From the NCBI RefSeq assembly GCF_026898115.1, contig NZ_CP114036.1, forward strand, positions 7,744,001 to 7,808,000: 64,000 bases of DNA, in the 5' to 3' direction. The translations under genes and the position numbers were made by a program. This document shows, in pieces, positions 52,536 through 61,207 of this stretch; within the stretch, counting starts at the first letter, position 1, and every line of letters begins with the position of its first letter. Below the pieces are notes generated by a model. The model saw nothing but the letters and a program-made list of their open reading frames with translations, was not told the DNA's origin and searched no databases. This DNA comes from Streptomyces sp. S465 (lineage in GTDB: Bacteria > Actinomycetota > Actinomycetes > Streptomycetales > Streptomycetaceae).

Positions 52536-54710
52536 GTGAGCAGGGACAACGAGCGGCCGAAGGACCCGGCGCAGCCGTCGGGAGGCGAGCAGCTCGCGCT
52601 CATCCGGGAGACCGTGCGCAAGGCCAAAGTGCCCCGGGCCAAGCCGCGGACCTGGCGCGGGGCCGCGCTGGCCGGCGAGCTGCCGGTGGCGCGGGTGCTC
52701 GTCGACAAGGGCCCGGTTCACCTCGACAAGCTGTGGGACTACGCGGTGCCGGCCGAGATGGACGCCGAGGCCCGGCCCGGAGTGCGGGTGCGGGTGCGGT
52801 TCGGGGCCGGGACGGGGAAGGTGCGCGAGGGGCGGCGCGAGGGCGGCGGGCTGCTCGACGGCTACCTCATCGAGCGCGTCGCCGAGTCCGAGTACCGGGG
52901 CCCGCTGGCCGCGCTCGCGCAGGTGGTCTCCCCGGAGCCGGTGCTGGGGCCGGGGCTGCTGGCGCTGTGCCGGGCGGTCGCCGACCGGTACGCCGGATCG
53001 CTCGCCGATGTGCTCCAGCTGGCCCTGCCCAAGCGCAATGCCCGCGCCGAAGGTGAGCCGTCACCGCCGCCGCTGCCCCCGCCGGGACCGCCCGCGCCCG
53101 GCAGCTGGGAGCGCTATCCGGCCGGGCCCGGGTTCCTGGAGGCGCTGGCCCGCGGCGACCGGCCGCGCGCCGTATGGACCGCGCTGCCCGGACCGCACTG
53201 GCCCCGGGAGTGGGCCACCGCCGTGGCCGCCACGCTCGCCTCCGGCCGCGGGGCGCTCGTCGTCGTCCCCGACGGGCGGACCGCCGCACGGGTGGACGCG
53301 GCGCTCGCGGAGGCGCTCGGCGGTCCGGGGCGGCATGTGCTGCTCACCGCCGACCTCGGGCCCGAGGAGCGCTACCGCCGCTGGCTGGCGGTCAGCCGGG
53401 GCTCGGTCCGGGCGGTGGTGGGCACCCGGGCGGCGATGTTCGCACCCGTCCGGGACCTGGGGCTGGTGGGGATCTGGGACGACGGGGACCGCAGCCACAG
53501 CGACGACCGGCTGCCCCAGCCGCACGCCCGCGATGTGCTGCTGCTGCGCGCCGTCCATGAGCGGACGGGCTTTCTGCTGGGCGATCTGGGCCGTACCGTC
53601 GAGGCCGCCCAGCTGGTGGAGAACGGCTGGGCCCGGCCGCTGGAGGCCGGGCGTGAGCAGGTCCGGGCGGCCGCCCCGCTGATCCGTACGGTCGACGAGG
53701 GCGAGGTGGCCCGCGACGCGGAGGCCCGCGCCGCCCGGCTGCCCACGCTCGCCTGGCAGACCGTACGGGAGGCGCTGACCCGGGGCCCGGTGCTGGTGCA
53801 GGTGCCGCGCCGGGGCTATGTGCCGAGGCTGGCCTGTGAGCGCTGCCGGGAGCCCGCGCGCTGTGTGCACTGCTCGGGTCCGCTGGAGGCGCGGGACGCG
53901 GACCATCTGGTGTGCGGATGGTGCGGGCGGGCCGAGTCCTCCTGGCACTGCCCCGCATGCGGGGGCGTACGGCTGCGGGCGTCCGTCGTGGGCGCCCGGC
54001 GCACCGCCGAGGAGCTGGGCCGGGCCTTCCCGGCCGTCCCCGTCCGCACCTCCGGCCGGGACCATGTGCTGACCTCCGTGCCGGACCGCCCCGCGCTCGT
54101 CGTCAGCACACCGGGCGCCGAGCCCGTGGCGGAGGGGGGCTACGCCGCGGCGCTGCTGCTCGATGGCTGGGCCCTGCTCGGCCGCCCCGATCTGCGCGCC
54201 GGTGAGGACGCGCTGCACCACTGGCTGGAGGCGGCGTCACTGGTCCGCGGCCACGGCGCGGGGGGCGGGGGCGGCGAGAGCGATCGGGGCGGCACCGTGG
54301 TGATCATGGCCGAGCCGACGCTGCGGCCCGTCCAGGCGCTGGTGCGCTGGGACCCGGCCGGATACGCGGCGCGTGAGCTGGCCGAGCGGTCCCAGCTGGG
54401 CTTTCCGCCCATCTCACGGATGGCGGCGGTGACCGGCCCCGCGGAGGCGGTGGAAGAGCTGATCGCCTCGGCCGGACTGCCCGGGGAGGCCGAGAAGCTG
54501 GGTCCCGTGCCGCTGCCCCCGGCGCCCCCCGGCCGCCCGCGCCGCCCCGGGGACCCGCCGCCGGGCGAGGTCTGGGAGCGTGCGCTGCTCCGGGTGCCCC
54601 CCGGCCAGGGCAGCGCCCTCGCGGCGGCCCTCAAGGAGGCGAAGGCCCGCCGTCTGGCCCGGGGGGTAAGGGACCCCGCGGTGCGGATCGACCCTCTGGA
54701 CATCGGCTGA
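52536..54710 (+). CDS. priA: Primosomal protein PriA (N'), helicase motifs lost
   Basis: A 724-aa PriA-family protein for replication restart. The 3' DNA-binding domain (residues about 50-130) is recognisable. Eight zinc cysteines are intact in four CxxC pairs (CERC, CVHC, CGWC, CPAC). Where Walker A should be, the sequence reads TALPGPHWPREWATAVA, and the DEEH box is replaced by IWDDGDRSHSDD, so ATP hydrolysis and unwinding are unlikely. This is characteristic of actinobacterial PriA. It starts with GTG at 52536 with no clear RBS and may have a very short leader. Confidence 0.93.
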   Translation: MSRDNERPKDPAQPSGGEQLALIRETVRKAKVPRAKPRTWRGAALAGELPVARVLVDKGPVHLDKLWDYAVPAEMDAEARPGVRVRVRFGAGTGKVREGRREGGGLLDGYLIERVAESEYRGPLAALAQVVSPEPVLGPGLLALCRAVADRYAGSLADVLQLALPKRNARAEGEPSPPPLPPPGPPAPGSWERYPAGPGFLEALARGDRPRAVWTALPGPHWPREWATAVAATLASGRGALVVVPDGRTAARVDAALAEALGGPGRHVLLTADLGPEERYRRWLAVSRGSVRAVVGTRAAMFAPVRDLGLVGIWDDGDRSHSDDRLPQPHARDVLLLRAVHERTGFLLGDLGRTVEAAQLVENGWARPLEAGREQVRAAAPLIRTVDEGEVARDAEARAARLPTLAWQTVREALTRGPVLVQVPRRGYVPRLACERCREPARCVHCSGPLEARDADHLVCGWCGRAESSWHCPACGGVRLRASVVGARRTAEELGRAFPAVPVRTSGRDHVLTSVPDRPALVVSTPGAEPVAEGGYAAALLLDGWALLGRPDLRAGEDALHHWLEAASLVRGHGAGGGGGESDRGGTVVIMAEPTLRPVQALVRWDPAGYAARELAERSQLGFPPISRMAAVTGPAEAVEELIASAGLPGEAEKLGPVPLPPAPPGRPRRPGDPPPGEVWERALLRVPPGQGSALAAALKEAKARRLARGVRDPAVRIDPLDIG

Positions 54711-54770
54711 GCCGGTCCTTCCGCGGTCCGCGGACGGCACCTCCCGGCGGTGGCCGGGGCTGACGCGGCG

Positions 54771-55289
54771 TCAGCCGTGGCGGGGGCCGGGGAAGGGGCT
54801 GGAGCTGGGCCGGGGGTCCTCGCGGAGGTGCGGCGTCGACTGCGGCGGGACCGTGCGCGCGGCGGGCACCGAGGGGACGGCGGCGGACTCGGCGGGACGG
54901 CCGGTGGACGGCTCGCCGCCCTCGGACGCGTTCTTCGCGGCGGCCCGGCGGGCGCCGTAACGGCGGTGCACCGCCTGCTTGGTGACGCCGAGTGCCGAGC
55001 CCACCGCGTCCCAGGAGAAGCCGAGCGAGCGGTCGAAGTCGACCGCCGCCGTGACCAGTGTCTCGACGCTGTCCCGCAGCTCCTGGGCGAGCCGCACGGT
55101 GGGGGCCGGGGCGCGTCCGTAGACCACGAAGCCGGCGGACGGGCCGGTGCGCCGGGGGCGGTAGACATTGCCGAGCTGGGCGGTGAGCGTGCGCAGCGCG
55201 TCCACCTGCCGGCGGACCCGCTCGATGTCCCGGACCAGGAGGTGCAGGCTGGCCCGTGCCTGGGCGTCATGAGTTGCGTGGTCGGCCAT
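54771..55289 (-). CDS. Small helix-turn-helix protein
   Basis: A 172-aa protein. The N-terminal helical region is LLVRDIERVRRQVDALRTLTAQL. A sigma-70 region 4-like HTH follows (SWDAVGSALGVTKQAVHRRYGA), then a Pro/Ser/Arg-rich tail. It is probably a DNA-binding protein; targets are unknown. The ATG at 55289 has GAGAGG 6 bp upstream; the longer frame to 55415 has a proline-rich lead without support. It is convergent with priA and divergent from fmt. Confidence 0.8.
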   Translation of the reverse strand: MADHATHDAQARASLHLLVRDIERVRRQVDALRTLTAQLGNVYRPRRTGPSAGFVVYGRAPAPTVRLAQELRDSVETLVTAAVDFDRSLGFSWDAVGSALGVTKQAVHRRYGARRAAAKNASEGGEPSTGRPAESAAVPSVPAARTVPPQSTPHLREDPRPSSSPFPGPRHG

Positions 55290-55507
55290 GTACAAGCCTC
55301 TCGAACCGGCGTTGACGGGGGATGGGGTGGATGAGGGATGCGGTGCTGGACGGGGAAGACGGGCGGACGGCGGGAAACGCGTCGGGCCGCTCGGCGGCGG
55401 CCCGACGCGGGTCAATCTGCCTTGACCAACGCGGCACCCGCCCGTCGGTCACGGTCCGGGGGCGTGCGGGAGTCCGCCCGTACGCCCCCTCGCCTCGGCG
55501 GACCATA

Positions 55508-55513
55508 GACTTC
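55508..55513 (+). promoter_or_regulatory. Candidate fmt -10 (TAGACT)
   Basis: TAGACT about 66 bp before the fmt ATG, in the 289-bp divergent gap, which otherwise contains no gene. Confidence 0.3.
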
Positions 55514-55578
55514 AGACGCTGTTCCCGAGTGCCCGACGTTCGTGTCGTATCCGCTGTGTGAGAGGTAGTTCGCCACCC

Positions 55579-56511
55579 ATGAGGCTCGTCTTCGCCGGTA
55601 CCCCCGAGGTCGCCCTGCCCGCTCTGGACGCGCTGATCGCGTCGGAGAAGCACGAGGTGGTGGCCGTGGTGACCCGTCCCGACGCGCCCGCCGGACGCGG
55701 TCGCCGGATGGTGGCCGGCCCGGTCGCCGAGCGGGCCGAGGAGGCGGGCATCGAGGTGCTCAAGCCCGCCAGGCCGCGCGACCCGGAATTCCTCGCCCGG
55801 CTCGGCGAGATCGCGCCGGACTGCTGCCCGGTGGTGGCCTACGGCGCGCTGCTGCCCAAGGCCGCGCTGGACATCCCGGCGCACGGCTGGGTCAATCTGC
55901 ACTTCTCGCTGCTCCCCGCGTGGCGGGGCGCGGCCCCGGTGCAGCACGCCGTGCTCGCGGGCGACGAGATGACCGGCGCCTCGACCTTCCAGATCGAGGA
56001 GGGGCTGGACTCCGGGCCGGTGTTCGGGGTGGTGACGGAGGAGGTGCGGGCCACCGACACCAGCGGCGATCTGCTGACCCGGCTCGCCCTCGCCGGTGCG
56101 GGGCTGCTCGCGGCGACGATGGACGGCATCGAGGACGGCACCCTGCGCCCGGTGCCGCAGCCGGCCGAGGGCGTCTCGCTCGCCCCGAAGATCACCGTCG
56201 AGGACGCGCGGATCGACTGGACGGCGCCCGCCCTGCGCGTCGACCGGCTGGTGCGGGCGTGCACGCCCGCACCGGGGGCGTGGACCACCTTCCGGGGGGA
56301 GCGGCTGAAGGTCGTCTCGACGCGGCCGGTGGCGGACCGTACGGACCTGGAGCCCGGCCGTCTGGCCGCGACCAAGAAGGCGGTGTACGTGGGCACGGGC
56401 AGCCATGCCGTGGAGCTGACCTGGGTGCGTCCGCAGGGCAAGAAGCCGATGCTCGCGGCGGACTGGGCGCGCGGGGTGCGGATCGCGGAGGGCGAGCGGC
56501 TCGGCGCCTGA
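55579..56511 (+). CDS. fmt: Methionyl-tRNA formyltransferase
   Basis: A 310-aa enzyme formylating initiator Met-tRNA. The N-terminal folate domain has LVFAGTPEVALPALDALI and the catalytic NLHFSLLPAWRGAAPVQHAVLAGDE, with the Asn-His-Asp triad region ending in GLDSGPVF. The C-terminal OB-like domain binds tRNA (RIDWTAPALRVDRLVRACTPAPGAW). The ATG at 55579 is chosen for the conserved MRLVFAGTPE. Confidence 0.96.
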   Translation: MRLVFAGTPEVALPALDALIASEKHEVVAVVTRPDAPAGRGRRMVAGPVAERAEEAGIEVLKPARPRDPEFLARLGEIAPDCCPVVAYGALLPKAALDIPAHGWVNLHFSLLPAWRGAAPVQHAVLAGDEMTGASTFQIEEGLDSGPVFGVVTEEVRATDTSGDLLTRLALAGAGLLAATMDGIEDGTLRPVPQPAEGVSLAPKITVEDARIDWTAPALRVDRLVRACTPAPGAWTTFRGERLKVVSTRPVADRTDLEPGRLAATKKAVYVGTGSHAVELTWVRPQGKKPMLAADWARGVRIAEGERLGA

Positions 56512-56548
56512 CCGGGGGCGGGAGGTGGGCGCGCCGGGGCGGTGGGAG

Positions 56549-56579
56549 TTGACCTCAACCTAAGGTGAAGTCCTACGTT
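56549..56579 (+). promoter_or_regulatory. MerR-type promoter with 19-bp spacer
   Basis: TTGACC (56549-56554), exactly 19 bp, then TACGTT (56574-56579). The spacer holds the imperfect dyad ACCTCAACCT/AAGGTGAAGT. This is the layout of promoters activated by MerR-family regulators such as SoxR, which untwist an over-long spacer. No MerR-family gene is in the window. Confidence 0.65.
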
Positions 56580-56604
56580 CCTCACGAGACCTCGGAGGTG
56601 CGTG

Positions 56605-58557
56605 ATGGACATGCAGGCGACCGCCTGGCAATCCCTTTACCGGACGGCCAATGCCGCAGACGACCGGCGGCCCTTCTCCCGCGAGACACTGCGCCGCATC
56701 GGCGCCTTCGCCCGTCCGCACCGCCGCCCGCTGCTGCTGTTCCTGGTGCTGAGCACGGTCACGGCGGTGCTCGCGGTGGCCACACCGCTGCTGGCCGGCC
56801 GGGTGGTGGACGCGATCGTCCACCGTTCGGGACAGCAGACGGTCCTCGGGCTGGCCGGGCTCATCGCCGCGATCGCCGTGGCCGAGGCGGCCCTGGGGCT
56901 GCTGACCCGCTGGCTGTCGGCGAACATCGGCGAGGGGCTGATCCTCGATCTGCGCACCGCCGTCTTCGACCACGTCCAGCGGATGCCGGTGGCGTTCTTC
57001 ACCCGGACCCGCACCGGTGCGCTGGTCAGCCGGCTCAACAACGATGTGATCGGCGCGCAGCGGGCGTTCAGCGACACCCTCTCCGGGGTGGTCGGCAATG
57101 TGGTGACGCTGCTGCTCACCCTGGTCGTGATGGTCGGGATCTCCTGGCAGATCACCCTGCTGACGCTGCTGCTCCTGCCGCTCTTCCTGCTGCCCGCCCG
57201 CCGGGTGGGCGGGCGGCTGGCGAAGCTGCGGCGCGAGGCGGCCGCGCACAACGCCGCGATGGGCACCCAGATGACCGAGCGCTTCTCCGCGCCCGGGGCG
57301 ACGCTGGTCAAGCTGTTCGGCCGGCCCGCCGAGGAGTCCGCCGCATTCGCCGTGCGGGCCCGGCGGGTGCGGGACATCGGGGTGCGCACCGCGATGGTCC
57401 AGGTCTCCTTCGTAACTGCCCTGACCCTGGTCTCCGCCCTGGCCCTCGCCCTGGTCTACGGCCTCGGCGGCTGGTTCGCGCTGCACGGGCGGCTCGACCC
57501 CGGCGCCGTCGTCTCGCTCGCGCTGCTGCTCACCCGGCTCTACGCGCCGCTGACCGCGCTGGCCGGGGCGCGGGTGGAGGTCATGAGCGCGCTGGTCAGC
57601 TTCGAGCGGGTCTTCGAGGTGCTCGACCTGGAGCCGCTGATCACCGAGAAGCCGGACGCCCGGGAGGTCCCGGAGGGGCCGGTGTCGGTCGAGTTCGACC
57701 GCGTCGACTTCGGCTACCCGGCCGCGGACAAGGTCTCCCTCGCCTCCCTGGAGGAGGTGGCCACCCTGGACACCCGTGGTGGCGTCCAGGTCCTGCACCA
57801 GGTGTCCTTCCGCGCCGAACCGGGCCAGATGGTCGCGCTGGTGGGCTCCTCCGGCGCCGGGAAGTCGACCATCGCGCAGCTGCTGCCGAGGCTCTACGAC
57901 GCCGACGGCGGCGCCGTACGGATCTCCGGGGTGGACGTCCGCGACCTGACCGCCGGCTCGCTCCGCGCCACCCTCGGCCTGGTCACCCAGGACGGCCATC
58001 TCTTCCATGACTCGATCCGCGCCAATCTGCTGCTGGCCCGGCCCGAGGCCACCGACGAGGAGCTGTGGGAGGTGCTGCGCCGAGCCCGGCTGGAGGGGCT
58101 GATCGCGGCCCTGCCGGACGGTCTCGACACCGTCGTGGGCGAACGCGGCTACCGGCTCTCCGGCGGTGAGCGCCAGCGGCTGACCATCGCCCGGCTGCTG
58201 CTGGCCCGCCCCCGTGTGGTGATCCTCGACGAGGCCACCGCGCATCTGGACGCCACCTCGGAAGCCGCCGTGCAGGAGGCGCTCGCCGAGGCGCTGGAGG
58301 GGCGCACCGCGGTGGTGATCGCCCACCGGCTGTCCACGATCCGGGCCGCGGATCTCATCCTCGTCGTGGAGGACGGCCGGATCGTGGAGCGCGGTACGCA
58401 CACCGCGCTGCTGGCCGCCGGCGGTCGCTACGAGGAGCTGTACCGCACCCAGTTCGAGCAGCCGGCGGTCAAGGACGCGTTGGCCGTGGACGGGAGGGCC
58501 GTGGACGGGACGGCCGTGCCCGGCGGCCCCACGACCGCCGAGGCCCCGGCGACGTAG
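56605..58557 (+). CDS. ABC transporter, fused membrane and ATPase domains (exporter type)
   Basis: A 650-aa half-transporter, probably working as a homodimer. Six transmembrane helices lie between residues 35 and 320 (for example LLLFLVLSTVTAVLAVATPLLAG, VVTLLLTLVVMVGISW). The ATPase domain has Walker A LVGSSGAGKSTIAQLLP, Q-loop GLVTQDGHLFH, signature RLSGGERQRLTIARLL, Walker B RVVILDEATAHLD and switch His in VIAHRLSTI. The substrate is unknown; the family exports drugs, lipids or peptides. The ATG at 56605 is 6 bp after GGAGG. The gene is separated from fmt by a MerR-type promoter, suggesting an inducible efflux pump. Its stop codon overlaps the TAGGCT box before rsmB. Confidence 0.9.
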   Translation: MDMQATAWQSLYRTANAADDRRPFSRETLRRIGAFARPHRRPLLLFLVLSTVTAVLAVATPLLAGRVVDAIVHRSGQQTVLGLAGLIAAIAVAEAALGLLTRWLSANIGEGLILDLRTAVFDHVQRMPVAFFTRTRTGALVSRLNNDVIGAQRAFSDTLSGVVGNVVTLLLTLVVMVGISWQITLLTLLLLPLFLLPARRVGGRLAKLRREAAAHNAAMGTQMTERFSAPGATLVKLFGRPAEESAAFAVRARRVRDIGVRTAMVQVSFVTALTLVSALALALVYGLGGWFALHGRLDPGAVVSLALLLTRLYAPLTALAGARVEVMSALVSFERVFEVLDLEPLITEKPDAREVPEGPVSVEFDRVDFGYPAADKVSLASLEEVATLDTRGGVQVLHQVSFRAEPGQMVALVGSSGAGKSTIAQLLPRLYDADGGAVRISGVDVRDLTAGSLRATLGLVTQDGHLFHDSIRANLLLARPEATDEELWEVLRRARLEGLIAALPDGLDTVVGERGYRLSGGERQRLTIARLLLARPRVVILDEATAHLDATSEAAVQEALAEALEGRTAVVIAHRLSTIRAADLILVVEDGRIVERGTHTALLAAGGRYEELYRTQFEQPAVKDALAVDGRAVDGTAVPGGPTTAEAPAT

Positions 58558-58560
58558 GCT
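58555..58560 (+). promoter_or_regulatory. Candidate rsmB -10 (TAGGCT) overlapping the ABC stop codon
   Basis: TAGGCT begins with the TAG stop of the ABC gene and lies about 40 bp before rsmB. Confidence 0.35.
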
Positions 58561-58600
58561 GGTCCCTTCAGCCCGATCCGTCCCCCGGAGCACATTTCCC

Positions 58601-60073
58601 GTGACCGACCAGCCCCGTCGTCGCCGCCCCCACGCCCCGAACCGGCCAGGCAAGCCCTACCGCCGTCCGCAGAAGGACCCCGTGCGGATCCTCGCCTTCG
58701 AGGCGCTGCGGGCGGTCGACGAACGGGATGCCTACGCCAACCTCGTGCTCCCGCCCCTGCTGCGCAAGGCGCGGGAGAGCGCGGAGGCCGGCCACGGGCC
58801 GCGGTTCGACACCCGGGACGCGGCCCTCGCCACCGAGCTGGTCTACGGCACCCTGCGCCACCAGGGCACCTATGACGCGATCATCGCCGAATGCGTGGAC
58901 CGCCCGCTGCGCGAGGTGGATCCGCCGGTGCTCGATGTGCTGAGCCTCGGCGCCCACCAGCTGCTGGGCACCCGTATCCCCACACACGCCGCCGTCTCCG
59001 CGAGCGTCGAGCTGGCCCGGGTGGTGCTCGGCGACGGACGGGCCAAGTTCGTCAACGCCGTGCTGCGCCGGATCGCCGGCCATGACCTCGACGGCTGGCT
59101 GGAGCGGGTCGCCCCGCCCTACGACGAGGACCCCGAGGAGCATCTGGGCGTCCGCCACTCGCATCCGCGCTGGGTCGTCTCCGCCCTGTGGGACGCGCTC
59201 GGCGGCGGCAGCGCCGGTATGGAGGAGCTGCTGGCCGCCGACAACGAACGGCCCGAGGTCACCCTCGTCGCCCGGCCCGGCCGGGCCACGGCCGGGGAGC
59301 TGCTGGCCTCGGTGGGCGAGGGGGCCGCGGTGCCGGGCCGCTGGTCCCCGTACGCGGTGCGGCTCACCGAGGGCGGGGAGCCCGGGGCGCTGGAGGCGGT
59401 GCGCGAGGGGCGCGCCGGGGTGCAGGACGAGGGCAGCCAGCTGGTGGCCCTCGCACTGGCCAACGCCCCGCTGGAGGGGGCGGACCGGCGCTGGCTGGAC
59501 GGCTGCGCCGGCCCCGGCGGCAAGGCCGCGCTGCTCGGCGCGCTCGCCGCGGAGCGCGGCGCCTTCCTGCTGGCCGCCGAGAAGCAGCCGCACCGGGCCC
59601 GGCTGGTGGCCAGGGCCCTGGCGGGCAACCCCGGCCCGTACCAGGTGATCGCCGCGGACGGCACCCGGCCGCCGTGGCGGCCCGGCGGTTTCGACCGGGT
59701 GCTGGTGGATGTGCCGTGCACCGGGCTCGGTGCGCTCCGCCGCCGCCCCGAGGCCCGCTGGCGGCGCCGCCCCGAGGACCTCGACGGCTTCGCCCCGTTG
59801 CAGCGCGGGCTGCTGCGGGAGGCCCTGGCCGCGGTGCGGATCGGCGGGGTGGTCGGCTACGCGACCTGTTCCCCGCATCCGGCCGAGACCAGGGCCGTGG
59901 TCGAGGACGTCCTCAAGGGGCGTGGCGGCCCGGCCGCCACCGCGGAGTGGATCGACGCCCGACCGCTGCTGCCCGGGGTGCCCGAGCTGGGCGACGGCCC
60001 CGACGTCCAGCTGTGGCCGCACCGGCACGGTACGGACGCGATGTATCTGGCCCTGCTGCGCCGCACCGGCTGA
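58601..60073 (+). CDS. rsmB: 16S rRNA m5C967 methyltransferase RsmB (Sun/Fmu)
   Basis: A 490-aa SAM-dependent enzyme. The N-terminal NusB-like RNA-binding domain (RILAFEALRAVDERDAYANLVLPPLLRKA) is followed by the Rossmann methyltransferase. The SAM site is WLDGCAGPGGKAALLGAL, the first cysteine is in VDVPCTGLGALRRRPEARW and the catalytic cysteine is in VGYATCSPHPAET. The GTG at 58601 follows CCGGAG. It follows fmt in most actinobacteria, here with an exporter inserted between. Confidence 0.95.
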   Translation: MTDQPRRRRPHAPNRPGKPYRRPQKDPVRILAFEALRAVDERDAYANLVLPPLLRKARESAEAGHGPRFDTRDAALATELVYGTLRHQGTYDAIIAECVDRPLREVDPPVLDVLSLGAHQLLGTRIPTHAAVSASVELARVVLGDGRAKFVNAVLRRIAGHDLDGWLERVAPPYDEDPEEHLGVRHSHPRWVVSALWDALGGGSAGMEELLAADNERPEVTLVARPGRATAGELLASVGEGAAVPGRWSPYAVRLTEGGEPGALEAVREGRAGVQDEGSQLVALALANAPLEGADRRWLDGCAGPGGKAALLGALAAERGAFLLAAEKQPHRARLVARALAGNPGPYQVIAADGTRPPWRPGGFDRVLVDVPCTGLGALRRRPEARWRRRPEDLDGFAPLQRGLLREALAAVRIGGVVGYATCSPHPAETRAVVEDVLKGRGGPAATAEWIDARPLLPGVPELGDGPDVQLWPHRHGTDAMYLALLRRTG

Positions 60074-60101
60074 CCGCACCCGGCCCGGTCCCGGGGCGCG
60101 G

Positions 60102-61061
60102 CTATTCCTCCGGGACCGCCGGCAGGGCTTCCCGGGGCCGGTCGGTCGGGGCGTAGCGGGTATCGGCGCGGGCGGTGGGGCTGAGGTCCTCGTGCACCGC
60201 GCGGGCCACCGCCTCGATGGTGACCACGCCCGCCTCCATGGTGTGGTTGTCCTGGGTGAGCACGGTGAGCGTGTAGTCGTGGCCGCCGCCGGTGAAGGCG
60301 CCGATGCTGTGCACCCGCCAGCCGTGCGTGGACCGCTCCAGCCAGCCGTTCTTCACATGGATCCGGGTGCCGCCCGGGGCACCGGCCGGGGTGCCCCAGC
60401 GCTGGGCGTGGACGACCTTGCCCATCAGGGTGAGGAGGTACCGGCGGGAGGCGTCGCTGAGCACCGTGTTCGGGTGGGTGATCAGGTCCAGGAGCCGCTC
60501 CTGGTCGTTCGCGGTGATCCGGGTGAGGCCCCAGTAGCCGTCCTTGCCGGGCACGGTGCCGGTCATTCCGGCCGTCCGCAGGAACGCCGTGACCCGGGCG
60601 GGTGTGAGCTGCTTCCACAGCTTGCTGGTCGAGCCGTTGTCCGACTTGGTGATCATGGCGGTGGCCAGGGTCTTCTCGCGCTTGGTCAGGGCCCGGTGGT
60701 GATGTTGCGCGTCCCACAGCAGCGTCGCCAGGACCGTCACCTTCACCACGCTCGCGGAGTCGAACCGCTGGTTCGCGCGCAGGGTGCAGGAGGTGTGCGT
60801 GGTGTGATCGCGGAGGCTGATCGCGGTGGTGGCGGACCGGCCGCGCAGCGCGGCCGCGATGTCCTTGGACAGCTTGCCGGCCAGCCCGGACCGGTGCGAG
60901 ACGCAGACCGGGCGCGTTGCGGTGGCCGCGGTGGTGGCGGCCGAGGTGGCGGAGGCGGCCGGGGCGGGCCCCGCCCCGGCGACCGGCGCCATGACGGCGG
61001 CCGCCGCCAGCGCCGCGCACACCGTGGCGCGGGGGTGTCGGGGTAGTCGGTGTCTCGTCAT
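60102..61061 (-). CDS. Secreted serine hydrolase of class A beta-lactamase fold
   Basis: A 319-aa exported protein with an N-terminal signal sequence (basic RHRLPRHPR, then ATVCAALAAAAVMAPVAGA). The fold motifs are SxxK in SASVVKVTVL, SDN in KSDNGST and KNG in HVKNGWLERS, which stands where KTG is usual. The omega-loop Glu-166 motif (ExxLN) is not visible; the segment reads GYWGLTRITANDQERLL. This argues against an efficient beta-lactamase; a DD-peptidase-like or non-catalytic role is possible. It is convergent with rsmB and divergent from rpe. Confidence 0.82.
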   Translation of the reverse strand: MTRHRLPRHPRATVCAALAAAAVMAPVAGAGPAPAASATSAATTAATATRPVCVSHRSGLAGKLSKDIAAALRGRSATTAISLRDHTTHTSCTLRANQRFDSASVVKVTVLATLLWDAQHHHRALTKREKTLATAMITKSDNGSTSKLWKQLTPARVTAFLRTAGMTGTVPGKDGYWGLTRITANDQERLLDLITHPNTVLSDASRRYLLTLMGKVVHAQRWGTPAGAPGGTRIHVKNGWLERSTHGWRVHSIGAFTGGGHDYTLTVLTQDNHTMEAGVVTIEAVARAVHEDLSPTARADTRYAPTDRPREALPAVPEE

Positions 61062-61207
61062 CCGGATCGCCTGTTTCCCTTGTCCCCATGATCCCGTCTC
61101 CGACGCCGTCCGTCGATCCGGGCGGGACCCAAGTGATCACGGCGGTGGGCGCCTTCGCGCTGATCCCGGCTCCATGGACCGGCGCCGGTTGTGGAAGGCT
61201 TGGTGCC

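Noticed and set aside
56560..58653. A 697-codon minus-strand frame opposite the ABC exporter
   Set aside because: Composition is Gly/Asp/Gln/Arg-rich without domains; the plus strand has an intact ABC protein.
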